In this document: positions 1 to 5,129 of the stretch, one piece after another
Numbering within the stretch: the first letter of the stretch is position 1
Layout of the letters: every line of letters starts with the position of its first letter
Notes under the pieces: model-generated
What the model was told of the DNA's origin: nothing
Seen by the model: the letters and a program-made list of their open reading frames with translations, nothing else
The model's database searches: none
Assembly (NCBI GenBank): GCA_019232735.1
Contig: JAFANL010000238.1
Location: 1 to 6,186, forward strand
Reading direction: 5' to 3'
DNA from: Aquitalea sp.
GTDB taxonomy: Bacteria > Pseudomonadota > Gammaproteobacteria > Burkholderiales > Chromobacteriaceae
DNA length: 6,186 nt
Position numbers and translations under genes: made by a program

Positions 1-1
1 G

Positions 2-289
2 ACGTTCTTGCAGATCACGCTGCCGAACGTGAAATGGGCGCTGCTTTATGGCGTGCTCCTGTGCAATGCGCGGGCGATGGGCGAGTTCGGCGCCGTCTCG
101 GTCGTGTCCGGCCATGTGCGGGGGGAAACCAACACGATGCCGCTGCATATCGAGATTCTCTACAACGAATACAACTTTACGGCGGCTTTTGCCGTGGCGT
201 CCCTGCTGGCCTTGCTGGCGCTGGTGACGCTGGTGCTGAAAAGCTGGGTGGAGTGGAAGCTGGCCCACCGTGGTGGCGAGGAAGACTGA
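2..289 (+). CDS. cysW: CysW, sulfate/thiosulfate ABC transporter permease (3' end only)
   Basis: The last 95 codons of a gene that begins left of the window. CysW is one of the two inner-membrane channel subunits (with CysT/CysU) of the sulfate/thiosulfate importer powered by CysA. The visible part opens with ITLPN, the end of the cytoplasmic EAA loop that docks on the ATPase. GEFGAVSVVSG and the following GETNTMPLHIE stretch are close to the CysW C-terminus as I recall it from enteric bacteria. A final membrane helix runs through FAVASLLALLALVTLVLKS and ends in a short charged tail (RGGEED). The stop is one base before the cysA start, so the two genes are surely co-transcribed and probably translationally coupled. 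CysT is the nearest alternative, but the GEFGAVSVVSG block and the position directly before cysA favour CysW. Confidence 0.93.
   Translation, partial: TFLQITLPNVKWALLYGVLLCNARAMGEFGAVSVVSGHVRGETNTMPLHIEILYNEYNFTAAFAVASLLALLALVTLVLKSWVEWKLAHRGGEED
278..284 (+). promoter_or_regulatory. Ribosome binding site of cysA
   Basis: GAGGAAG lies six bases before the ATG at 291 and inside the last codons of cysW. It decides the cysA start: an in-frame GTG at 270 would add seven residues (MVARKTE) but has no comparable site, and the protein family begins at MSIQV. Confidence 0.75.
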
Positions 290-290
290 G

Positions 291-1373
291 ATGAGCATAC
301 AGGTACAGAACATCAACAAGCGGTTTGGCGATTTTGTGGCGCTGGACAATCTGTCGCTGGATTTCCCCTCCGGTGAACTGGTGGCGCTGCTGGGCCCGTC
401 CGGCTGCGGCAAGACCACCTTGCTGCGCATCATCGCCGGGCTGGAAAAGCCCGACGCCGGCCAGGTGCTGTTTGGTGGGGCTGACGCTACCAACACCCAT
501 GTGGCCGAACGTCAGGTGGGCTTTGTGTTCCAGCATTACGCGCTGTTCCGCCACATGACAGTGTTCGACAACGTGGCTTTTGGCCTGTCGGTGAAACCGC
601 GCCGCGAGCGTCCGTCGCAAGAGGAAATCCGCGAGCGGGTGATGAAGCTGCTGAAAATGGTGCAGCTGGACTGGCTGGCCGATGCCTATCCCGGCCAGCT
701 CTCCGGTGGCCAGCGCCAGCGTATCGCCCTGGCCCGCTCACTGGCGGTGGAGCCCAAGGTCTTGCTGCTGGACGAACCCTTTGGCGCGCTGGATGCCAAG
801 GTGCGCAAGGACCTGCGTCGCTGGCTGCGCGATCTGCATAATGATATGCACATCACCAGCGTGTTTGTGACGCACGATCAGGAAGAAGCGCTGGAGGTTT
901 CCGACCGGGTGGTGGTGATGGATCACGGCCATATCGAGCAGGTGGGCCGGCCGGATGATATTTATGAACATCCGGCCACGCCCTTCGTCACCCAGTTCCT
1001 GGGCGATGTAAACCTGTTCCACGGTCGGGTGGATGCCGGCCAGCTGACCATTGGCAGCTATGAGCAGGCGCTGAGCCAGCATCAGGATGCGGATGGCGAT
1101 GCCGCCGTGGCCTATGTGCGCCCGCACGATCTGGACCTGACCCTGCAAGCCGATGGTGCCCTGGCGCAGGGACGGGTCGAGCACATCCATGCCGTGGGGC
1201 CGGTGGTGCGCGTGGAGTTGCAACAGGCCGATGGCCAGACCATCGAGGCAGCCGTCAGCAAGGAGCGCTTCCGCACCTTGGGCATCGTGCCGGGCGATAC
1301 CGTCTATGTCACCCCGCGCAAGCTGGCGGTATTCCTGAAAGATGCCGCCGGGCAGCAGGATTACGTTATCTGA
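291..1373 (+). CDS. cysA: CysA, sulfate/thiosulfate import ATP-binding protein
   Basis: A complete 360-residue ATPase that drives sulfate/thiosulfate uptake through the CysT-CysW channel for cysteine synthesis; it acts on the cytoplasmic face of the inner membrane. All nucleotide-binding motifs are intact: Walker A GPSGCGKTT (35-43), Q-loop Q81 in VFQHYALF, signature LSGGQ (137-141), Walker B VLLLDE (157-162), D-loop GALD (165-168) and H-loop H195 in FVTHDQEEA. The QHYALFRHMTVFDNVAFGL stretch is typical of CysA within the CUT1-like ATPases. Residues from about 240 to the end form the TOBE-type regulatory domain, including YVRPHDLDL (286-294). Length is normal for the family. It follows cysW by one base and is the last gene of its operon, ending before a strong hairpin. 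A cysP/sbp binding protein and cysT are expected further left. No CysB site is visible because the operon promoter is outside the window. Confidence 0.95.
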   Translation: MSIQVQNINKRFGDFVALDNLSLDFPSGELVALLGPSGCGKTTLLRIIAGLEKPDAGQVLFGGADATNTHVAERQVGFVFQHYALFRHMTVFDNVAFGLSVKPRRERPSQEEIRERVMKLLKMVQLDWLADAYPGQLSGGQRQRIALARSLAVEPKVLLLDEPFGALDAKVRKDLRRWLRDLHNDMHITSVFVTHDQEEALEVSDRVVVMDHGHIEQVGRPDDIYEHPATPFVTQFLGDVNLFHGRVDAGQLTIGSYEQALSQHQDADGDAAVAYVRPHDLDLTLQADGALAQGRVEHIHAVGPVVRVELQQADGQTIEAAVSKERFRTLGIVPGDTVYVTPRKLAVFLKDAAGQQDYVI

Positions 1374-1389
1374 TTCCAGTTTGTCTGCA

Positions 1390-1424
1390 CATGACAAAGC
1401 CGCCTTCGGGCGGCTTTGTTCATG
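1390..1424 (+). terminator. Terminator hairpin at the end of cysA, probably bidirectional
   Basis: ACAAAGCCGCC (1394-1404) pairs perfectly with GGCGGCTTTGT (1409-1419) around TTCG, giving the very stable cUUCGg tetraloop in the + strand RNA. The stem extends by a further CATG/CATG pairing (1390-1393 with 1421-1424) past one bulged T at 1420. The 5' arm is A-rich and the 3' arm T-rich at the base, but there is no long T run after it. It lies 16 bases past the cysA stop and could also stop pit transcripts coming from the other side. Confidence 0.85.
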
Positions 1425-1426
1425 AA

Positions 1427-1455
1427 GCCGGTGACGCAGTCGTTGCATCACCGGT
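1427..1455 (-). terminator. Hairpin after pit, probable terminator on the - strand
   Basis: Arms 1427-1438 and 1444-1455 pair around a five-base loop. In the - strand RNA this gives ten Watson-Crick pairs plus one G-U, with an A-C mismatch at the very base. It begins 12 bases after the pit stop codon. No U tract follows, so it may work with the next hairpin (1390-1424) or serve as a 3' end stabiliser. Confidence 0.55.
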
Positions 1456-1467
1456 CTTGGTCAACAT

Positions 1468-3078
1468 TCAGACAAACAGTTTGCTGAACAGCCAGTACAG
1501 GCTGGCCGACAAGGCGATGGCCACCGGCAGGGTCAGCACCCAGGCCATCAACAGGTTGCGGATGGTATCAATCTGCAGGCCGGAGCGGTTGGCCGCCATG
1601 GTGCCGGCCACGCCGGAAGACAGGACATGGGTGGTGGAGACGGGCAGGCCGAAGGCATCCGCCGCGCCAATGGTGGCCATGGCCACCAGTTCGGCCGAGG
1701 CACCCTGGGCGTAGCTCAGGTGGGTCTTGCCGATCTTTTCACCCACCGTCACCACGATGCGGCGCCAGCCCACCATGGTGCCCAGCCCCAGTGCGATGGC
1801 CACCGCCACCTTGACCCAGATCGGGATGAACTTGGTGGCAGCATCCAGCTCGCCCTTGAAGGTTTTCAGATTAGCCAGCGTGTGCGGGTCCAGATGGGCA
1901 TCCTTGCTCTGCTGCAGCAGGCGGATGGTTTCGGACGCCAGATACATATCATTGCGCACATTGCCCACCGAGGCGTCCGGCATGGCCGCCAGGCTGCCAT
2001 GGGCGTGAATCTGCTGGCCGATCTGGCCAGTCACGGCGGCAAGGGCCGGCACGATATCGGCTTCCCAGTGCTGGTCGCGGATATAGCGGGTCAGCACCGT
2101 ACGGGGTTGCTGTGGCGCCGCAGCTGGCTGGGCTTGTTGCAGCGATTGCTGGGTCGCTTCGGCCACCAGCACGAAGCGGCCCATTTCACTGGCCGGCAAG
2201 GCATGGTTCAAACCATAGGACAGCGGCACGGTGCCCACCAGAATCAGCATGATCAGCCCCATGCCTTTCTGACCGTCATTGGAGCCGTGGGCAAAGGATA
2301 CGCCGGAACAGGTCAGCACCAGCAGGCTGCGAATCCACCATGGCGGGGCATTCTTGTCCTTGGGGGCATCAAACAGTTGCGGCTGGCTGACCACACGCTT
2401 GAGCAGCCACAGCAGGATGGCAGCACAGATAAAGCCGATTACCGGCGATAGCAACAGCGAATAGCCCACCTTGCTGACCTGGGCCCAGTCCACGCCGCTG
2501 GTGCCATCGCGGCCATGCATCAGCGCATTGGCAATGCCCACGCCGATGATGGAGCCGATCAGGGTGTGGGAGGACGAGGCCGGCAGGCCCAGCCACCAGG
2601 TACCCAGATTCCACAGGATGGCAGCAATCAGCAGGGCAAACACCATGGCAAAGCCGGAGTTGGAGCCCACCTGCAGGATCAGCTCTACCGGCAGCAGCGA
2701 AATGATGCCGAAGGCCACCGCACCACTGGAGGTCAGCACACCAAGGAAATTGAACAGGCCAGACCACACCACGGCCACCTGAGGCGGCAAGGAATGGGTG
2801 TAAATCACCGTGGCCACGGCATTGGCGGTGTCGTGGAAGCCGTTGACGAATTCGAAGCCCAGCGCGATCAGCAGGGCGATGATCAGCAGGCCGACGGAGA
2901 TCCAGCTGCCACTGCGCACCATGGTATGGCTGACATCATGGAACAGGTTCAGCCCGGCAAACAGCAGGCCGCCGATCAGCAACACCATGAACATCAGGAT
3001 GGTGCTGTTATTGGTGGGACGGTGCAGTGCCGTGGCCGCACTGCTGCGACTCAACGCCACTTGTGACGATTGGCTCAT
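1468..3078 (-). CDS. pit: PiT-family inorganic phosphate transporter
   Basis: A 536-residue inner-membrane protein of the PitA type, which imports metal-phosphate complexes driven by the proton gradient. The family's duplicated signatures are both present: GFHDTANAVAT (80-90) with LPASSSHTLIGS (165-176) in the first half, and SFAHGSNDGQKGMG (261-274) with LPVSTTHVLSSGVAG (488-502) in the second. Hydrophobic segments run from about 26 to 240 and again from 421 to 534. They are separated by a long hydrophilic loop (about 300-420) with a Q/A/P-rich patch (331-345), as expected for PitA-like proteins; the length is slightly above the roughly 500 residues of E. coli PitA. No PhoU-like (DUF47) partner adjoins it. 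The start at 3078 is supported by AAGGAG five bases upstream. That site lies in a hairpin and a short leader reading frame, described separately. The gene is convergent with cysA. Confidence 0.93.
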   Translation of the reverse strand: MSQSSQVALSRSSAATALHRPTNNSTILMFMVLLIGGLLFAGLNLFHDVSHTMVRSGSWISVGLLIIALLIALGFEFVNGFHDTANAVATVIYTHSLPPQVAVVWSGLFNFLGVLTSSGAVAFGIISLLPVELILQVGSNSGFAMVFALLIAAILWNLGTWWLGLPASSSHTLIGSIIGVGIANALMHGRDGTSGVDWAQVSKVGYSLLLSPVIGFICAAILLWLLKRVVSQPQLFDAPKDKNAPPWWIRSLLVLTCSGVSFAHGSNDGQKGMGLIMLILVGTVPLSYGLNHALPASEMGRFVLVAEATQQSLQQAQPAAAPQQPRTVLTRYIRDQHWEADIVPALAAVTGQIGQQIHAHGSLAAMPDASVGNVRNDMYLASETIRLLQQSKDAHLDPHTLANLKTFKGELDAATKFIPIWVKVAVAIALGLGTMVGWRRIVVTVGEKIGKTHLSYAQGASAELVAMATIGAADAFGLPVSTTHVLSSGVAGTMAANRSGLQIDTIRNLLMAWVLTLPVAIALSASLYWLFSKLFV

Positions 3079-3107
3079 GAAAACTCCTTGATGAATTCAA
3101 GGAGCAT
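3075..3107 (-). CDS. Putative 10-residue leader reading frame before pit
   Basis: Reading the - strand from 3107, ATG CTC CTT GAA TTC ATC AAG GAG TTT TCA TGA encodes MLLEFIKEFS. Its TGA overlaps the pit ATG as ATGA (3075-3078), the classic arrangement for termination-reinitiation coupling. An AGGGG (3113-3117) lies five bases before its ATG and is a plausible though imperfect ribosome binding site. All of the hairpin that buries the pit ribosome binding site (3084-3104) falls inside this frame. The peptide resembles nothing I know, so its likely value is the act of translation rather than the product. The frame is short enough to arise by chance, which is why confidence is moderate. Confidence 0.4.
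   Translation of the reverse strand: MLLEFIKEFS
3084..3104 (-). promoter_or_regulatory. Hairpin covering the pit ribosome binding site
   Basis: In the - strand RNA, CTCCTTGA (3104-3097) pairs perfectly over 8 bp with TCAAGGAG (3091-3084) around the loop ATTCA. The 3' arm contains AAGGAG (3089-3084), the pit ribosome binding site, five bases before the ATG. Folding would hide the site and lower initiation unless the stem is melted by a translating ribosome, by heat or by a bound factor. The pairing is seen directly; regulation is inferred. Confidence 0.6.
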
Positions 3108-3140
3108 TAGTACCCCTGCCAGATTGCAGGACGGTGACAA

Positions 3141-3175
3141 TAAGTGCTTGTTGTTTAATTTAAAACAAATACTTA
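3141..3175 (-). promoter_or_regulatory. AT-rich dyad, probable pit promoter/operator region
   Basis: An imperfect inverted repeat: TAAGTgcTTGTT (3141-3152) against AACAAatACTTA (3164-3175), with an AT-only core apart from one G. Each 12-base half matches the other at all but two central positions. It is the only AT-rich stretch in the 189-base gap upstream of pit and lies 63-97 bases from its ATG. On the - strand a weak promoter can be drawn (TTGTTT, 17 bases, ACTTAT), but neither box is convincing. The dyad has the form of a dimeric repressor or activator site. No recognised consensus fits, and it is not a Pho box. Confidence 0.35.
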
Positions 3176-3195
3176 CACACAGGCGCGGCAGTTTG

Positions 3196-3256
3196 CAGGC
3201 AGAAGCCTGGCTTGCTGTGGCTTTTTAGTGGGTTGTCGCAACCCTGCCGCAGCAGG
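3196..3256. repeat. Cluster of three small GC-rich hairpins between dciA and pit
   Basis: Three perfect short inverted repeats follow one another: CAGGC-AGAA-GCCTG (3196-3209), GGGTTG-TCG-CAACCC (3230-3244) and CCTGC-CGCA-GCAGG (3243-3256, sharing two bases with the previous one). They begin 12 bases after the dciA stop codon, reading the - strand. None is followed by a T run in that direction, so they may stabilise the dciA 3' end or attenuate read-through into pit. On the + strand GAAGCC...GGCTTTTT (3202-3226) looks terminator-like, but no + strand gene precedes it. Confidence 0.4.
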
Positions 3257-3267
3257 CTGGCGGGGGC

Positions 3268-3699
3268 TTAGCGCTGGCGATGGTGGGCAATCAGCCGTGC
3301 CAGTGCGGCGCTGACCAAGGGATTGCTCACCTGCTGCGCCCCGACTTCCAGTTCCGCCAGGGCCTGCTGGCTCAGGCCGATGCGCTTGGGTGGCGGCGGG
3401 GGCGGGTTCAGGTGGATATCCACCTTGATGCGGATCTTGCTGGCACTGTAGCCCCGTGCTTCCAGCGGGGCCAGCAGGCTATTGCCCATCATGCGCAGTC
3501 GTGCCGCCACCATGCCATTGTGGGCAAACACCACCAGCTCGCCATCGTGGATGCGCACTGCGCGGCATGCCTCGGCCAGCGGTGGCGGTAACTGGCTGCG
3601 AAAGGCCTGGTCCAGCGCCATCAGCGCATTGGCTTCGCGAGTGAGCTGGCGCAGTGTGCTGTCGCCACGGGCGATATCCTGAAACTGGCGTTCTGACAT
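3268..3699 (-). CDS. dciA: DUF721/DciA-family protein, probable replicative helicase loader
   Basis: A 143-residue soluble protein of the DUF721 (DciA) family. Where studied, DciA helps place the replicative helicase DnaB on DNA and is the common solution in bacteria lacking DnaC/DnaI. Visible family features are an N-terminal helical part with LRQLTREANALMALD (17-30) and the compact core around AVRIHDGELVVFAHNGMVAARLRMMGN (47-73), expected to form the KH-like fold. A basic strand KIRIKVDIHL (88-97) and a proline run P99-P104 lead to a helical tail (LSQQALAELE to the end). The start at 3699 lacks a clear ribosome binding site; only AGAAG four bases upstream is available. The next Met is residue 27, inside the conserved part, so this start is kept. 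It lies downstream of a terminated ABC operon and upstream of pit. Family assignment is by eye; the loader role is family knowledge. Confidence 0.72.
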   Translation of the reverse strand: MSERQFQDIARGDSTLRQLTREANALMALDQAFRSQLPPPLAEACRAVRIHDGELVVFAHNGMVAARLRMMGNSLLAPLEARGYSASKIRIKVDIHLNPPPPPPKRIGLSQQALAELEVGAQQVSNPLVSAALARLIAHHRQR

Positions 3700-3720
3700 G
3701 GGGCTTCTGGGGTGGGGGGG
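3700..3720 (+). other. G-run tract with quadruplex pattern beside the dciA start
   Basis: The + strand reads GGGG CTTCT GGGG T GGGGGGG directly next to the dciA ATG. Counting the run of seven as two, this satisfies a four-run G-quadruplex pattern with loops of at most six bases. It is the template strand for dciA, so the mRNA leader is almost pure C and contains a C7 homopolymer. Confidence 0.5.
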
Positions 3721-3727
3721 AGCGGCT

Positions 3728-3733
3728 ATTGTA
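3728..3733 (-). promoter_or_regulatory. Possible -10 box of dciA
   Basis: TACAAT on the - strand (five of six to TATAAT) lies within a small perfect inverted repeat, CGGCTA-TTG-TAGCCG (3723-3737). It would start transcription near 3721, giving a leader of about 21 bases. No good -35 box is found 16-18 bases upstream, where the preceding terminator stem lies, so this promoter would be weak or activator-dependent. Confidence 0.35.
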
Positions 3734-3745
3734 GCCGATTAATGT

Positions 3746-3777
3746 AAAAGGGCCGCGACCCAGTGGGGGCGGCCCTT
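3746..3777 (-). terminator. Terminator of the ABC transporter operon
   Basis: AAGGGCCGC (3748-3756) pairs perfectly over 9 bp with GCGGCCCTT (3769-3777), with a possible inner CCC/GGG pairing in the loop. In the - strand RNA the 3' arm runs straight into UUUU (3749-3746) followed by ACAUU. It begins 22 bases after the stop codon of the ATPase gene and separates that operon from dciA. Confidence 0.85.
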
Positions 3778-3799
3778 GTCTTGGCACTTGGATGAGGGC

Positions 3800-5116
3800 T
3801 TACTGCGCGCCTTCCACGTCTTCCATACTGAAGGTTTCGGTGTGGTCGTTATAGGAGAAAATTTCCGCGTAACGGCCCCAGCTGATTACCGTATCCAGCG
3901 TTTCCTCGGCGGCGCTGTCGCTGAGCGAGTCTTCCAGCTCCTGTTCAAAGCGCAGGCGCGGTGCGCGCTGGCCCGGACGTTCCTGTAATACACGACGGAT
4001 CCGTGCCGCCAGCGGAATGTGGCGCAGCAGGTGCTCGGCAAACATCACCTTGCGCTCCTGGGTGCCGTAGTCGGCAAACAGCTTGCCCGGAGAGGTCAGT
4101 TCGATGTCGCCATCACGCAGTTCGACAAAACCCAGGTGTTCCAGCGTTTCGGCCACCGGGAACAGGTCGTCCACTTCCAGCAGCAGCTTGCCACCCAGTT
4201 CCGGCAGGTCGGCGCGGCCGTTGTACGGTGCGGCGGCCAGCGCTTCCATCAAACCAGCCATCAGGTTGGTGGACACCTCGGTCAGCGGGCTGCCGATTTC
4301 CAGCTGCACCTTGTGCAGGGTGTCGGCACTGCGGCGCTGGGTCATCAAGGCGTAGATATCGTCCACCATCTTGCGGAAGGTCGGGTCCAGGCGGTTGCGC
4401 GGATGGGCGAACGGCACCTTGATTTCTGCGACCACGCGGCCGGGGTTGGACGACAGCACCATGATGCGGTCACACATGAACACGGCTTCTTCGATATTGT
4501 GGGTGACGATCAGGATGGACTTGATCGGCAGTTGCTTCTGGTTCCACAGGTCGAGCAGGTCGGTACGCAGGGTTTCGGCGGTCAGTACGTCCAGTGCCGA
4601 GAACGGTTCGTCCATCAGCAGCAGGGTGGGGTTGACCACCAGGCCACGGGCAAAGCCCACGCGCTGGCGCATGCCGCCGGACAATTCGCGCGGGTAAGCG
4701 TTTTCGAAACCGTCCAGACCGATCAGGTCGATCGCGGCCAGTGCGCGGCGGCGGCGTTCCTTGGGTTCCACGCCCAGCGCTTCCAGACCGGCTTCCACGT
4801 TTTGCAGCACGGTCAGCCAGGGGAACAGGGCAAAGGTCTGGAACACCATGGCCACGCCTTCGGCCGGGCCTTTCAGCGGCTGGCCGCAGTAGTTCACTTC
4901 GCCGCTGCTGGCCTGGATCAGGCCGGCGATGATGCGCAGCAGGGTGGATTTGCCGGAGCCGGAGCGGCCCAACAGGCCGACGATCTCGCCTTCATGCAGG
5001 GCGAGGTTGACGTCGTCCAGCACCTGGATGTCATCCTCACCGCCCTTGTGAAAGCCTTTGTCGACATGCTTGAGGGAGAAGATTTCCTGTCTCAGGGTGG
5101 TGTTGTCGATAGTCAT
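3800..5116 (-). CDS. ABC importer ATPase, nitrate/sulfonate/bicarbonate type, with C-terminal AAA-associated domain
   Basis: A 438-residue cytoplasmic ATPase that powers the permease encoded just upstream. The NrtD/SsuB/TauB-like domain is complete: Walker A GRSGSGKST (50-58), Q-loop Q93 in VFQTFALFPWLTVLQNV, signature LSGGM (145-149) followed by RQRVGFARG, Walker B LLLMDE (165-170), D-loop SALD (173-176) and H-loop H206 in ILIVTHNIEEAVFMCDR. Residues from about 280 to 425 form an extra domain absent from SsuB/TauB (about 255 residues). It matches my recollection of the AAA-associated C-terminal domain found on a subset of these ATPases and looks winged-helix-like (LPELGGKLLLEVDDLFPVAE, then LEHLGFVELRDGDIELT). 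It may sense substrate or regulate activity; that is inference. The gene starts 11 bases after the permease stop, so the two form an operon. Substrate cannot be assigned; nitrate, a sulfonate or another organic anion are candidates. Confidence 0.88.
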   Translation of the reverse strand: MTIDNTTLRQEIFSLKHVDKGFHKGGEDDIQVLDDVNLALHEGEIVGLLGRSGSGKSTLLRIIAGLIQASSGEVNYCGQPLKGPAEGVAMVFQTFALFPWLTVLQNVEAGLEALGVEPKERRRRALAAIDLIGLDGFENAYPRELSGGMRQRVGFARGLVVNPTLLLMDEPFSALDVLTAETLRTDLLDLWNQKQLPIKSILIVTHNIEEAVFMCDRIMVLSSNPGRVVAEIKVPFAHPRNRLDPTFRKMVDDIYALMTQRRSADTLHKVQLEIGSPLTEVSTNLMAGLMEALAAAPYNGRADLPELGGKLLLEVDDLFPVAETLEHLGFVELRDGDIELTSPGKLFADYGTQERKVMFAEHLLRHIPLAARIRRVLQERPGQRAPRLRFEQELEDSLSDSAAEETLDTVISWGRYAEIFSYNDHTETFSMEDVEGAQ

Positions 5117-5123
5117 GTGCGTT

Positions 5124-5129
5124 TCCCTT
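5124..5129 (-). promoter_or_regulatory. Ribosome binding site of the ABC ATPase gene
   Basis: AAGGGA on the - strand overlaps the permease TAA stop codon and lies seven bases before the ATG at 5116. This supports the chosen start and suggests the two genes are translated in concert. Confidence 0.6.

Noticed and set aside
270..290. GTG at 270 as the cysA start
   Set aside because: It would overlap cysW and add seven residues not typical of CysA. The ATG at 291 has GAGGAAG at good spacing.
738..1451. 237-codon - strand open frame opposite cysA
   Set aside because: Antisense to a clear CysA and running through both hairpins; no domain is recognisable.
1627..2451. 274-codon + strand open frame opposite pit
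   Set aside because: Same pattern: biased composition (H, G, Q), no recognisable domain, and fully inside the pit gene.
3131..3150. Pho box upstream of pit
   Set aside because: One TTGTCAC-like heptamer exists on the - strand, but there is no second repeat 11 bases away, so the PhoB pattern is not met.
3202..3226. + strand terminator (GAAGCC...GGCTTTTT)
   Set aside because: It has a short stem, an 11-base loop and a T5 run, but no + strand gene lies upstream within reach; kept only as a note in the hairpin cluster.
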